A stretch of DNA of 64,000 bases from Lantana camara (lineage: Eukaryota; Streptophyta; Magnoliopsida; Lamiales; Verbenaceae): assembly GCA_037501455.1 (NCBI GenBank), contig CM074858.1, positions 44,637,001-44,701,000 of the forward strand, written 5' to 3'. The position numbers and the translations under genes are program-made. Positions 24,292 to 34,489 of this stretch are shown piece by piece (the first letter of the stretch is position 1; each line of letters starts with the position of its first letter). The notes under the pieces are model-generated. The model made no database searches and was not told where the DNA came from. It was given only the letters and a program-made list of their open reading frames with translations.

Positions 24292-26860
24292 TGTAACGCC
24301 CCAGCTTTCGGCATTTCAGGTATGATCAACACGTGTGCGTTTGAGAGTTAGGTTTTAATTATTAATTGTTCATTTCTTTACTTTTCCATAGCATGACATA
24401 ATTTTATAAAATTATATTCTTGACATTTTATTGAAAACTCATATCATTTCATATTTATCGGATACATTGAACGTGATTGCAATGTGAATTATTTTCCCGA
24501 ATGTGATTTAATTCTTTTATGTCCTTAGTTGCTCATTTTCATGACTTTGGGGATCTAATTGCCTTGGACTCGATTGATCATTTAATATTGGAAGTGGACT
24601 TGATTGCATAACTTACTAAATGGAAGGATTTAATTACAAATTGGCCATCTCTTCTTCTCTCTTTAGCAGCATCACGTACCAAACCTTTCTTTCTTCATAC
24701 AAACATATCATCATGCTCCATTTCTTCTCCTTCTTCAACCGAGACCAACCCTAGCAAGATAAGAGGGAGATTTCATCATTCAAGCATCATAATTGTGGGT
24801 TTTGTGATATTTGAAGCATCATCAACATCACTTCTTCATCCTAGCTTCCATTTCTTGCATTTGAGGTATTTATGGAGAATGGATGATTTTCTTGAATATG
24901 TGGTATAGTAAGGGCTTTGTTATGTGTTAATTAAATTGTGTATTGGTTGTTGGAAATATGTATGTGAGCTTTGAGCTCAAGTTTGATGCATATAACTTGT
25001 GATTTATGGACTTGGGGCATGAGAGTTGATATGGGTTTGGATTGATGGATGATTGAGGATCTAACATGGATATATGTGTTTTATGAGTTGTTATTGATCT
25101 ATATGTATGCTAGCATGTGTGTTGCATCAAATTTATGCATTTCGTCTTGGCTTGAAGCCATTTTTGTTGATTGTTGTTGTTACTTTGTTGCTGCTCTGTT
25201 CTATTCTTCATTTATTCAGCTGCTCACGTATTTTGGGAACGGCCCTTCCCAACCCCAGTTAAAAACTGGAACGGCCGTTCCCATGATTCTGAGACAGTAG
25301 GCCAGCGAGACTGGGAACGGCCGTTCCCATTTTGGCCTTTGAGCCGGAAGGGCCGTTCCCAGCTAAAACGTTTTTCCCTTTTAAGAAACGCTGGCGCGTT
25401 TCTGTAGGCCATGGGAACAGCCCTTCCCATTTTCAAAGGGAAGCCGGAACGGCCGTTCCCATAGTCCAGAAAGTGTCCAAAATTCACTGCATAAAATTGC
25501 ATTTTTAGCACCTCGTTCCGACGGCTTCTTTGACCCCTAATTGCTGTTATATGACTGAATACATGTCGAAACGCAATATTTTCATGGTACATTGTATTTT
25601 TCCCGTCGTCTCGTTGCATTTCCGCCGTTCGTCATATTTGGTACATTTTGAGTCGTGTTTCACGGACATTTGTCTTTCTTGTACAGACCAGCTTCCTGGT
25701 GATGAGGAGCAGGCCCCGTGAGCTGTTTCCTTGGATATTTTTGGGTCGTTCAGGTGAGGTTTAATTTTAGATACATAGGACCCGTACAACCCTATGTGAA
25801 GTTTTAAGCCAAAACCTATCTTTATACTTATAGTTTTCAATTGAGATTGGTTTTCAAATGTTTTACCGAACTACTGAAGGGATTGATTGATTGATTGATT
25901 GTTTTGGCGAGTATTGTATTGCACTGTGGGCCCGAGGATAGTGACTCGAGCCAACCGGGAAAGCATGGGCTGACAGGTAACTCGAGAGCTATCCTCACCA
26001 AATTGGGATGACCCCTGAACCCCCTAGGAGATTAGGGGAGGAAGGAGTTCCAGGCTTAGGGATTCATGTACCCTCTGCCCAGACTGATTGGATGGTGGGG
26101 CCTTGCAATCCCACCATCACCCGGAGGAAGAAGGCGTTATTGAACTTGCTAATTGTGCACAGTAATAAATTGCTTGATCACCTAATCACCTAATAATTGA
26201 TTGATTGATTGATTGTACACAGTCGGTGTAAGGTTGGAGAATTACCCCACTCACCGGGCCACAATTGATTGTATTGAATTGATTAAATTGCAATTGAATT
26301 AGTTGTAACCTCGGGCGATATAATCTTTTATTCTATTAAATCGTATTGTTTTCCCCAAAGTTATTACCCGAGATTATAACTTGCATGTATGTGCGCTTAT
26401 AATTATTTATACCCCTCGCTCAGTCCGTGTTGGACTGACACCTCGACTTTTCAGTTGTTTTGCAGGGCGTGCTAGGCGGGAATTAGAGTCTAGAGGGTCT
26501 TTAATTCGGGTCTAGCACACTTCATTCTCACATTTTGTTCATGTATATATTTTGGGATATTTTGTATCTTGTCTTGTTACCTATTTTGGAGATGATAATG
26601 TACTGATAGTGTGAATGTTGGTACCTATTAGTAATTAAATAAATATGGTACCTATACATATCGAATGAATGATATTGCTTCCGCTTTTAATACTCTGACT
26701 TGTTGTTGGTTGGTTTTAATTGAGGGTACCCGCCTAGCCTTGAGTCGTTTTTATTGTCTCCCGTTCGCCATAGTGTCGATTCATATATGGATCATCCATT
26801 TCATAGGTGGATTGAGACTATAGTGCGGGGGATGTGGCGCCTAGCATTCCGGGTGCTACA
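24292..26860 (+). repeat. 5' LTR of element G
   Basis: Starts TGTAACGCCCCAGC and ends GGGTGCTACA. It contains a palindrome array at 25234-25461 and a perfect 9-bp stem (arms 26091-26099 and 26110-26118) directly before ACCCGGAGGAAGAAGG. A TTGATTGATTGA tract lies near 25882-25902. Open frames across the palindromes are not genes. Confidence 0.95.
25234..25461. repeat. Six-site palindrome array, G 5' LTR
   Basis: Sites at 25234-25251, 25266-25283, 25312-25329 (perfect TGGGAACGGCCGTTCCCA), 25344-25361, 25412-25429 and 25444-25461. Where one arm reads GGGAACGG and the other CCCTTCCC, pairing is broken at the same inner position. Confidence 0.9.
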
Positions 26861-26868
26861 TCCTACGG

Positions 26869-26880
26869 TGGTATCAGAGC
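26869..26880 (+). promoter_or_regulatory. Primer binding site of element G (initiator Met tRNA)
   Basis: TGGTATCAGAGC, eight bases after the 5' LTR. It runs directly into a hairpin, arms CCCGGTT/AACCGGG with a GCAA loop (26880-26897), so the primer site's last base is the first base of the stem. Confidence 0.95.
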
Positions 26881-27121
26881 CCGGTTGCAAAACCGGGTCT
26901 CTAGTGTCGTGTCTTGTGAGTCTAGGTCGCACGGCATAGGAACTAATTGTCAATTTAAGAGTCTTGCATCGTTATTTGATATAGTTGAACCTACTTGACT
27001 TCTTTGAATTTACTTGATTTTGGGTGAATTGTTGAAGTTTTGAATTTATGTGCAATTTGTGAATTATTTGCACACATTTGCCCCTACTAATTGAACATGC
27101 ATAATAGTGACTTGTTTCAGG
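26881..27121 (+). other. Untranslated leader of element G
   Basis: About 240 bases between the PBS and the first likely gag ATG at 27122. Apart from the PBS hairpin nothing is recognised. Confidence 0.6.
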
Positions 27122-28117
27122 ATGGCTCGGGATAGACATCATTGTGATCGTTCTCCTAGACATCGACATCGTCGTCATCATCGCCGGGAGAGATCACCAC
27201 CTCCTCCTCCACCTCCTCAGGCTCAGCCATAGGATTTTATGAACGCAGTGGTGGGTCTTATTGATCAGAGAGTCCGGGATTATGTTCCTCCAGCACCGCC
27301 AGTTCCACCACCACAGCCAGGGGCACAGATTTCAGCTGTTTTTAGGGAGTTCCAGAACCAGCATCCTCCCAAGTTTTACAAAGGGAATGATATTCAGGCC
27401 GAGCAGTGGCTCAGGGAGATTGAGAGGATATGGGAGCTCATTCCTTGTGAGTCCCAGGAGAGGGCCCTTTGTACTATTTCCTTGATTCAGGGTGAGGCCT
27501 ATTCCTGGTGGGAGAGTGCCCGGATTGTGCTAGAGGCTGCAGGCGAGGAAGTAAATTGGGAAGTGTTTGTCAGAGAGTTCAGAAACAAGTTCATTCCTCC
27601 ATCTTCTCGCACTAGAAGATTGAAGGAATTTACAGATCTTAAGCAAGGAAGTAGGTCGGTTTCAGAGTATATCGCCGAGTTTGAGAGATTGTCCCGCTAT
27701 GCTCCTAATATAGCGAGTGATGATTTCCATAAGGCGATGCAGTTTGTTCAGGGCCTTAGACCGGATATCCTGGCAGCGATCGAGGCGGTCAACACGAGCA
27801 CGTGGGTGAAGGCTACCAAGAAGGCCTTGTTAGTTGAGGATTCAGTGAATGCGAGGCGGTCTACTTACCGTTCAGGCTCAGGTTCGGGTTCAGGGTCTGG
27901 ATCGGGATTCAGAGGTTCTGGATCGAGTTTCAGAGGTACCGGATCAGGGTATAAGGGTTCAGGTTCGGGTTCTGCTTCAGGCAAGAGGCCGTTGGTTTAT
28001 TCCTTTCCACCACCAACTCCACAGGGCCCAGGGAAGAAGCCCCGACCAGTAGGACCAGTGATTCGAGCTCCAGTTGCTCCAGCTTTGCCACCACCACCCC
28101 GAGAGGCCTTCTTGTAG
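27122..28117 (+). pseudogene. gag: gag of element G, with early stop and displaced zinc knuckles
   Basis: Capsid/nucleocapsid polyprotein. The likely first ATG is at 27122 (His/Arg- and Pro-rich N-terminus), with an in-frame TAG at 27230-27232. The frame reopens from ATG 27239 for 292 codons. Seen in that part: a Pro-rich segment, the retrotransposon gag domain at about residues 35-165 (WLREIERIW, SWWESA, YIAEFERL) and a Gly/Ser repeat linker at about 214-250. It ends at TAG 28115-28117. The CCHC zinc knuckles that normally close gag are not in this frame; they are in the pol frame from 28113. If translation starts at 27239 the early TAG would matter less. Confidence 0.85.
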
Positions 28118-29798
28118 CTTCTGTGGACAGAGGACACACATCTATGATAACTGCAGGAGGCGTCTGGGTTTATGCCTACTTTGTGGGAGCGATGACCATA
28201 TGGTAGACGGATGTCCGGATCGTAGGATGCCACCACCGGGAGCACCGAGACCACTGATCAGGGCTCGTGCTTATGCTTTGGAGGGTGAGCAGCAGGATGC
28301 TGATGTTGATCCAGCCGCGGTAGTTGAAGGTACCATTCGCATACATGGCACGAACATTCATACCTTGTTTGATCCGGGAGCTACTCACTCCTTTCTTTCG
28401 AGTGCTATATCTGTTTCTTTGCCTTTGCCTGTTACTCGCTCTTCTGCATGTTATGTGGTTAGTACTCCGTTTGGTGGTAGTTTAGAATCTGATCGGGTGT
28501 TTAGAGAGGTTCCGGTGAGCATCGAGGGCCGAGTTTTCTTGTCAGACTTCATTGAGCTGCCGATGACTTGCTATGGATCCATTTTGGGCCTGGATTGGTT
28601 GTACAGACATTCTGCCACAGTCGATTGCAGGGCGAAGAGGGTTCAGTTGGGATCAGATTTGGTAGTAGGTTGGAGTTCCAAGACCGTGCCTCTACTCTCT
28701 TTTTCAGAAGCTCATAAGTTGGTTCGAGAGGGAGCCACGGGTTTCATTGCTTATATTCTCAACAAACCCAAGGATCAAAGTAAGTTGGAAGAAACGGAAG
28801 TAGTGAAGGAGTTTCTCGAGGTCTTTCCTGAGGAATTGGATTCTTTACCTCCAGAATGGGAAATTGAGTTTGTGATCGACTTGTACCCTAATGCAGAGCC
28901 ATACTCCAAGACTCCGTATCGTATGGCTTCGGCCGAGTTGAAAGAGTTGAAGACTCAACTTGATGCGTTGTTGGAGATTGGGTACATTAGACCGAGTTCT
29001 TCTCCCTGGGGTGCACCGGTTTTGTTCGTAAAGAAGAAGGACGGGACTTTAAGAATGTGCATAGACTATAGGGAGTTAAACCGGATGACGATCAAGATTA
29101 AGTATCCTCTTCCACATATCGAGGAGTTGTTTGATATACTTCAGGGATCAAAAGTTTACTCGAAGTTGGATTTGAGACAGGGGTACTACCAGCTGCGAAT
29201 CCGAGCAGAGGATATTTCTAAGACAGGATTTAACACTCGGTACGGGCATTATGAGTTCGTTGTGATGCCGTTTGGTTTGACTAATGCCCCAGCAGCTTTT
29301 ATGGATATGATGCACAGGATCTTCAGGCCTTTTCTGGATAAGTTTGTGGTCATCTTTATTGATGATATCCTGGTTTTCTCGAAGTCTGCCGAGGAGCATG
29401 CAAGACACCTTCAGCTGGTATTGAGGACTTTGAAGGAGCATCAGTTATTTGCCAAATTCAGCAAGTGTGAGTTTTGGATTGACAGGGTGCCTTTCTTGGG
29501 TCACGTGATTTCAGGTAATGGTTTGGAAGTTTACCCTTCTAAGATTGAGTCAGTTTTGAAGTGGGAGAAACCTAGGAATGCCTCAGAGATCAGGAGTTTC
29601 TTGGGATTGGTGGGTTATTACCGGAGGTTTGTTAAGGATTTCTCCAAGTTAGCGGTTCCTTTAACCTGGTTGACAAAGAAGAATGTGAAATTCGATTGGA
29701 ATGAAGATTGTGAGAAGAGTTTCACTTTCTTAAAGGAAAAGTTAGTGTCTGCTCTAGTGCTAGCCCTTCCGGAAGGTTCTGAAGGATATGCTGTTTAA
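28074..29798 (+). pseudogene. pol: pol of element G, part 1: zinc knuckles, protease, reverse transcriptase
   Basis: 574 codons ending at an in-frame TAA (29796-29798). Domains in order: two CX2CX4HX4C zinc knuckles (28113-28154 and 28173-28214), which belong to gag in the family; aspartic protease with DPGATHSF at the active site (28371 on; DPG in place of DSG also occurs in related elements as I recall them); reverse transcriptase, with its conserved core about 28860-29560 and active-site FIDD at 29355-29366; and the connection to RNase H. The stop falls directly before the first RNase H aspartate motif TDAS. The frame is +1 relative to gag, so a gag-pol product would need a frame change between about 28030 and 28117. 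Confidence 0.9.
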
Positions 29799-31565
29799 AC
29801 GGATGCTTCTAAGGAAGGCTTGGGATGTGTATTGACTCACAAGGGTAAGGTAATTGCTTATGCATCCCGGAAGTTGAAAGAGCATGAGAAGAATTATCCT
29901 ACACATGATCTTGAGCTCGCCGCCGTAATCTTTGCACTTGGAAAGTGGAGACATTGCTTGTACGGGGTGTCTTTCGAGATTTTCACCGACCACAAAAGAC
30001 TCCAGTATCTATTCACTCAGAAGGATTTGAATATGAGGCAACGGCGTTGGATGGAAAGGTTGGAAGATTATGATTGCACAATTAAGTACCATCCTGGTAA
30101 AGCCAACGTGGTCGCCGATGCACTTAGTAGGAAGGCTAGTGTGTCGAGCTTGGAAGTGGGTGAAAGTAGTGGAATCGAGCCAATTGTTTTAAGGGCTCGA
30201 GTTTCTAATATTTCGGTTCAGCCGGATTTGAGGCACAGGTTGTTTGAGGCTCAGAGTACAAATTCAGAAGTTCAGAAACTGGTAGCTAAGGCAAGAGCTG
30301 ATCCGGAGTGTCCATTCGGGTTCGATGAAACCGGTCTTCTTCGTTTCAAGAACAGAGTGGTTGTACCCGAAGAGTTGAAAGGGGTATTGCTTGAGGAAGC
30401 TCACAGATCGGCTTATTCTATCCACCCCGGAGGAAACAAGATGTATAAGGACTTAAGGCAATATTATTGGTGGCGTGGATTGAAGAAAGATGTGGCCGAG
30501 TTTGTGAAGCATTGTCTCACTTGTCAAAAAGTGAAAGCCGAGCATCAGAAACCGGGAGGTCTTCTTCAGCCGTTACCTATTCCAGAGTGGAAGTGGGAAC
30601 AGGTGACGATGGATTTCGTGTCCGGATTACCTAAAGTAAAAGGTGGATTCGATGGAATTTGGGTGATTGTGGACCGTTTGACGAAGTCTGCACATTTTAT
30701 GCCGGTTCGGATGTCGTATAAGATTCGTAAGCTAGCTGAGCTTTATAACCGGGAGATTGTTAGACATCACGGGATTTCGATTAGCATAGTTTCAGACAGA
30801 GATCCACGGTTCACTTCGAGGTTGTGGCGTGAATTGCAAGAGGTTTTGGGTACCAAGCTCCAGTTTAGTACAGCTTTTCATCCTCAGACGGATGGTCAGT
30901 CTGAGAGATTAATAAGATATCTCGAGGATTTACTTCGAGCTTGTTCTTTGGATTTTCAGTCTTCCTGGCATGACCAGCTACCTTTGATTGAGTTTGCGTA
31001 CAACAACAGTTTTCAGGCTTCGATTGGAATGGCACTGTATGAGCTACTTTATGGTCGGAAGTGTCGTTCTCCGTTGTTCTTTGACCTGGAAGAGTGGAAA
31101 TGGACTAAGCAAGAAGGTGTTAAGAAAGGTGAGAAATTGGAAAAATCTTCCAAGGCCGTTGAAGCTATGATTGAGAAAGTCCAACTAATAAAACAATGGA
31201 TGAAATCAGCTCAGGACAGACAGAAGAGCTACGTCGATCGTCGTAGAAGGGATCTCGAGTTTGAGGTTGGAGACCGGGTATTCTTGAAAGCGTCTCCACG
31301 TAAAGGATTTGCTCGGATTGGGAAAGGAGGTAAACTTAAACCTCGTTATTTAGGTCCTTATGAGATTTTGGAAAGAATTGGAGAAGTTGCTTACAGATTG
31401 GACCTACCACCGAGTCTCACGGGGATTCATAACGTATTTCACGTGTCTCAGCTGAGGAAATACTACCCCGATGAAACCGAGATCATTCCTGTTGAAGAAG
31501 TGGAATTGGAACTGAGTCTTACCTTTGTTCAGAAACCGGTTAAGGTATTGGATAAGAAGTTTTAG
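29799..31565 (+). pseudogene. pol: pol of element G, part 2: RNase H and integrase
   Basis: Same frame as part 1, continuing after the TAA. RNase H: TDAS, then HDLELAA, then TDHKRLQYL, the expected acidic residues. Integrase: an H-H-C-C zinc-binding segment (HRSAYSIH with CLTCQ), the DDE core with [19 protein letters not shown] and [14 protein letters not shown], and a C-terminal GPY-type segment ([13 protein letters not shown]) followed by [12 protein letters not shown]. The first ATG in this piece is at 29820 but is not thought to be a real start. It ends at an in-frame TAG (31563-31565). Confidence 0.9.
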
Positions 31566-31694
31566 GAATTAAGAAACCGGAAGATTCCCATGGTTAAAGT
31601 TCTTTGGAGAAGTGACAAAACCGAAGAAGCCACGTGCGAAACCGAAGACAAGATGAGACGGTTCCATCCCGAGTTGTTCCCTTCCGATCAGTGA
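31566..31694 (+). pseudogene. pol: pol of element G, C-terminal tail beyond the third stop
   Basis: The same frame stays open for 42 codons after the TAG and ends at TGA 31692-31694. It contains IPMVKVLW and later EEAT and MRRFHPELF, the tail motif seen after integrase in Tekay/Del-type chromoviruses, where a chromodomain-like fold is described. The TGA overlaps the first bases of the PPT hairpin. Confidence 0.75.
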
Positions 31695-31711
31695 ATCTGG
31701 GGACCAGATTC
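31693..31711 (+). other. Hairpin directly before the PPT of element G
   Basis: Arms GAATCTGG/CCAGATTC pair perfectly with a 3-base loop GGA. Counterparts lie at 24102-24119 (F) and 40675-40694 (E). Confidence 0.8.
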
Positions 31712-31728
31712 TTTTAAGGAGGGAGGAT
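31712..31728 (+). promoter_or_regulatory. Polypurine tract of element G
   Basis: TTTTAAGGAGGGAGGAT directly before the 3' LTR. This is the expected plus-strand primer site. Confidence 0.9.
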
Positions 31729-34297
31729 TGTAACGCCCCAGCTTTCGGCATTTCAGGTATGATCGACACGTGTGCGTTTGAGAGTTAGGTTTTAATTATT
31801 AATTGTTCATTTCTTTACTTTTCCATAGCATGACATAATTTTATAAAATTATATTCTTGACATTTTATTGAAAACTCATATCATTTCATATTTATCGGAT
31901 ACATTGAACGTGATTGCAATGTGAATTATTTTCCCGAATGTGATTTAATTCTTTTATGTCCTTATTTGCTCATTTTCATGACTTTGGGGATCTAATTGCC
32001 TTGGACTCGATTGATCATTTAATATTGGAAGTGGACTTGATTGCATAACTTACTAAATGGAAGTATTTAATTGCAAATTGGCCATCTCTTCTTCTCTCTT
32101 TAGCAGCATCACGTACCAAACCTTTCTTTCTTCATACAAACATATCATCATGCTCCATTTCTTCTCCTTCTTCAACCGAGACCAACCCTAGCAAGATAAG
32201 AGGGAGATTTCATCATTCAAGCATCATAATTGTGGGTTTTGTGATATTTGAAGCATCATCAACATCACTTCTTCATCCTAGCTTCCATTTCTTGCATTTG
32301 AGGTATTTATGGAGAATGGATGATTTTCTTGAATATGTGGTATAGTAAGGGCTTTGTTATGTGTTAATTAAATTGTGTATTGGTTGTTGGAAATATGTAT
32401 GTGAGCTTTGAGCTCAAGTTTGATGCATATAACTTGTGATTTATGGACTTGGGGCATGAGAGTTGATATGGGTTTGGATTGATGGATGATTGAGGATCTA
32501 ACATGGATATATGTGTTTTATGAGTTGTTATTGATCTATATGTATGCTAGCATGTGTGTTGCATCAAATTTATGCATTTCGTCTTGGCTTGAAGCCATTT
32601 TTGTTGATTGTTGTTGTTACTTTGTTGCTGCTCTGTTCTATTCTTCATTTATTCAGCTGCTCACGTATTTTGGGAACGGCCCTTCCCAACCCCAGTTAAA
32701 AACTGGAACGGCCGTTCCCATGATTCTGAGACAGTAGGCCAGCGAGACTGGGAACGGCCGTTCCCATTTTGGCCTTTGAGCCGGAAGGGCCGTTCCCAGC
32801 TAAAACGTTTTTCCCTTTTAAGAAACGCTGGCGCGTTTCTGTAGGCCATGGGAACAGCCCTTCCCATTTTCAAAGGGAAGCCGGAACGGCCGTTCCCATA
32901 GTCCAGAAAGTGTCCAAAATTCACTGCATAAAATTGCATTTTTAGCACCTCGTTCCGACGGCTTCTTTGACCCCTAATTGCTGTTATATGACTGAATACA
33001 TGTCGAAACGCAATATTTTCATGGTACATTGTATTTTTCCCGTCGTCTCGTTGCATTTCCGCCGTTCGTCATATTTGGTACATTTTGAGTCGTGTTTCAC
33101 GGACATTTGTCTTTCTTGTACAGACCAGCTTCCTGGTGATGAGGAGCAGGCCCCGTGAGCTGTTTCCTTGGATATTTTTGGGTCGTTCAGGTGAGGTTTA
33201 ATTTTAGATACATAGGACCCGTACAACCCTATGTGAAGTTTTAAGCCAAAACCTATCTTTATACTTATAGTTTTCAATTGAGATTGGTTTTCAAATGTTT
33301 TACCGAACTACTGAAGGGATTGATTGATTGATTGATTGTTTTGGCGAGTATTGTATTGCACTGTGGGCCCGAGGATAGTGACTCGAGCCAACCGGGAAAG
33401 CATGGGCTGACAGGTAACTCGAGAGCTATCCTCACCAAATTGGGATGACCCCTGAACCCCCTAGGAGATTAGGGGAGGAAGGAGTTCCAGGCTTAGGGAT
33501 TCATGTACCCTCTGCCCAGACTGATTGGATGGTGGGGCCTTGCAATCCCACCATCACCCGGAGGAAGAAGGCGTTATTGAACTTGCTAATTGTGCACAGT
33601 AATAAATTGCTTGATCACCTAATCACCTAATAATTGATTGATTGATTGATTGTACACAGTCGGTGTAAGGTTGGAGAATTACCCCACTCGCCGGGCCACA
33701 ATTGATTGTATTGAATTGATTAAATTGCAATTGAATTAGTTGTAACCTCGGGCGATATAATCTTTTATTCTATTAAATCGTATTGTTTTCCCCAAAGTTA
33801 TTACCCGAGATTATAACTTGCATGTATGTGCGCTTATAATTATTTATACCCCTCGCTCAGTCCGTGTTGGACTGACACCTCGACTTTTCAGTTGTTTTGC
33901 AGGGCGTGCTAGGCGGGAATTAGAGTCTAGAGGGTCTTTAATTCGGGTCTAGCACACTTCATTCTCACATTTTGTTCATGTATATATTTTGGGATATTTT
34001 GTATCTTGTCTTGTTACCTATTTTGGAGATGATAATATACTGATAGTGTGAATGTTGGTACCTATTAGTAATTAAATAAATATGGTACCTATACATATCG
34101 AATGAATGATATTGCTTCCGCTTTTAATACTCTGACTTGTTGTTGGTTGGTTTTAATTGAGGGTACCCGCCTAGCCTTGAGTCGTTTTTATTGTCTCCCG
34201 TTCGCCATAGTGTCGATTCATATATGGATCATCCATTTCATAGGTGGATTGAGACTATAGTGCGGGGGATGTGGCGCCTAGCGTTCCGGGTGCTACA
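31729..34297 (+). repeat. 3' LTR of element G
   Basis: 2569 bp, same length as the 5' LTR and offset by exactly 7437 bases. About seven substitutions were seen by eye, five of them transitions. It repeats the palindrome array at 32671-32898 and the 9-bp hairpin at 33528-33555. Confidence 0.95.
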
Positions 34298-34302
34298 CTA
34301 AC

Positions 34303-34489
34303 CTTCCACTAAAACAAGTTGCCAAGTAATTAAAATAGCGAGAGTGCCCCGACCCTCAAACTATCAACGAGAGAACCCCGCCTCTCGAGCAAGTAACAAG
34401 AGAACCCCGTCTCTTGACAACCCTGAGAGAATCCCCGTCTCTCACGCACTCAAAATGAAATTCAAGCATGCACTTAGATAGACATTTAT
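34303..34489 (-). mobile_element. Element F internal region between G and E, with four hairpins
   Basis: Continuation of 24084-24291 after element G. It holds four inverted repeats at about 34340-34443 with arms of differing sequence around ACCCCG-like loops, for example CAAGAGA/TCTCTTG and TGAGAGA/TCTCTCA. It ends at TTTAT (34485-34489), the target duplication of element E. Confidence 0.7.

Larger units (their letters stand above)
24292..34297 (+). mobile_element. Element G: full-length Ty3/gypsy chromovirus (Tekay/Del type), defective
   Basis: A 10,006-bp element with identical 5-bp flanks CTAAC (24287-24291 and 34298-34302), two 2569-bp LTRs, PBS, gag, pol in the order protease-reverse transcriptase-RNase H-integrase, and PPT. 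The order and integrase tail place it in Ty3/gypsy, and the tail resembles that of Tekay/Del chromoviruses. By eye the LTRs differ at about seven positions (0.27%), which implies a recent insertion. The coding region has in-frame stops at 27230-27232, 29796-29798 and 31563-31565 and a frame change near 28074-28117. It is inserted in the internal region of F. Confidence 0.95.

Noticed and set aside
29820..31565. Separate integrase gene starting at ATG 29820
   Set aside because: Same frame as the upstream reverse transcriptase, with RNase H residues before the ATG; it is the continuation of pol after an in-frame stop.
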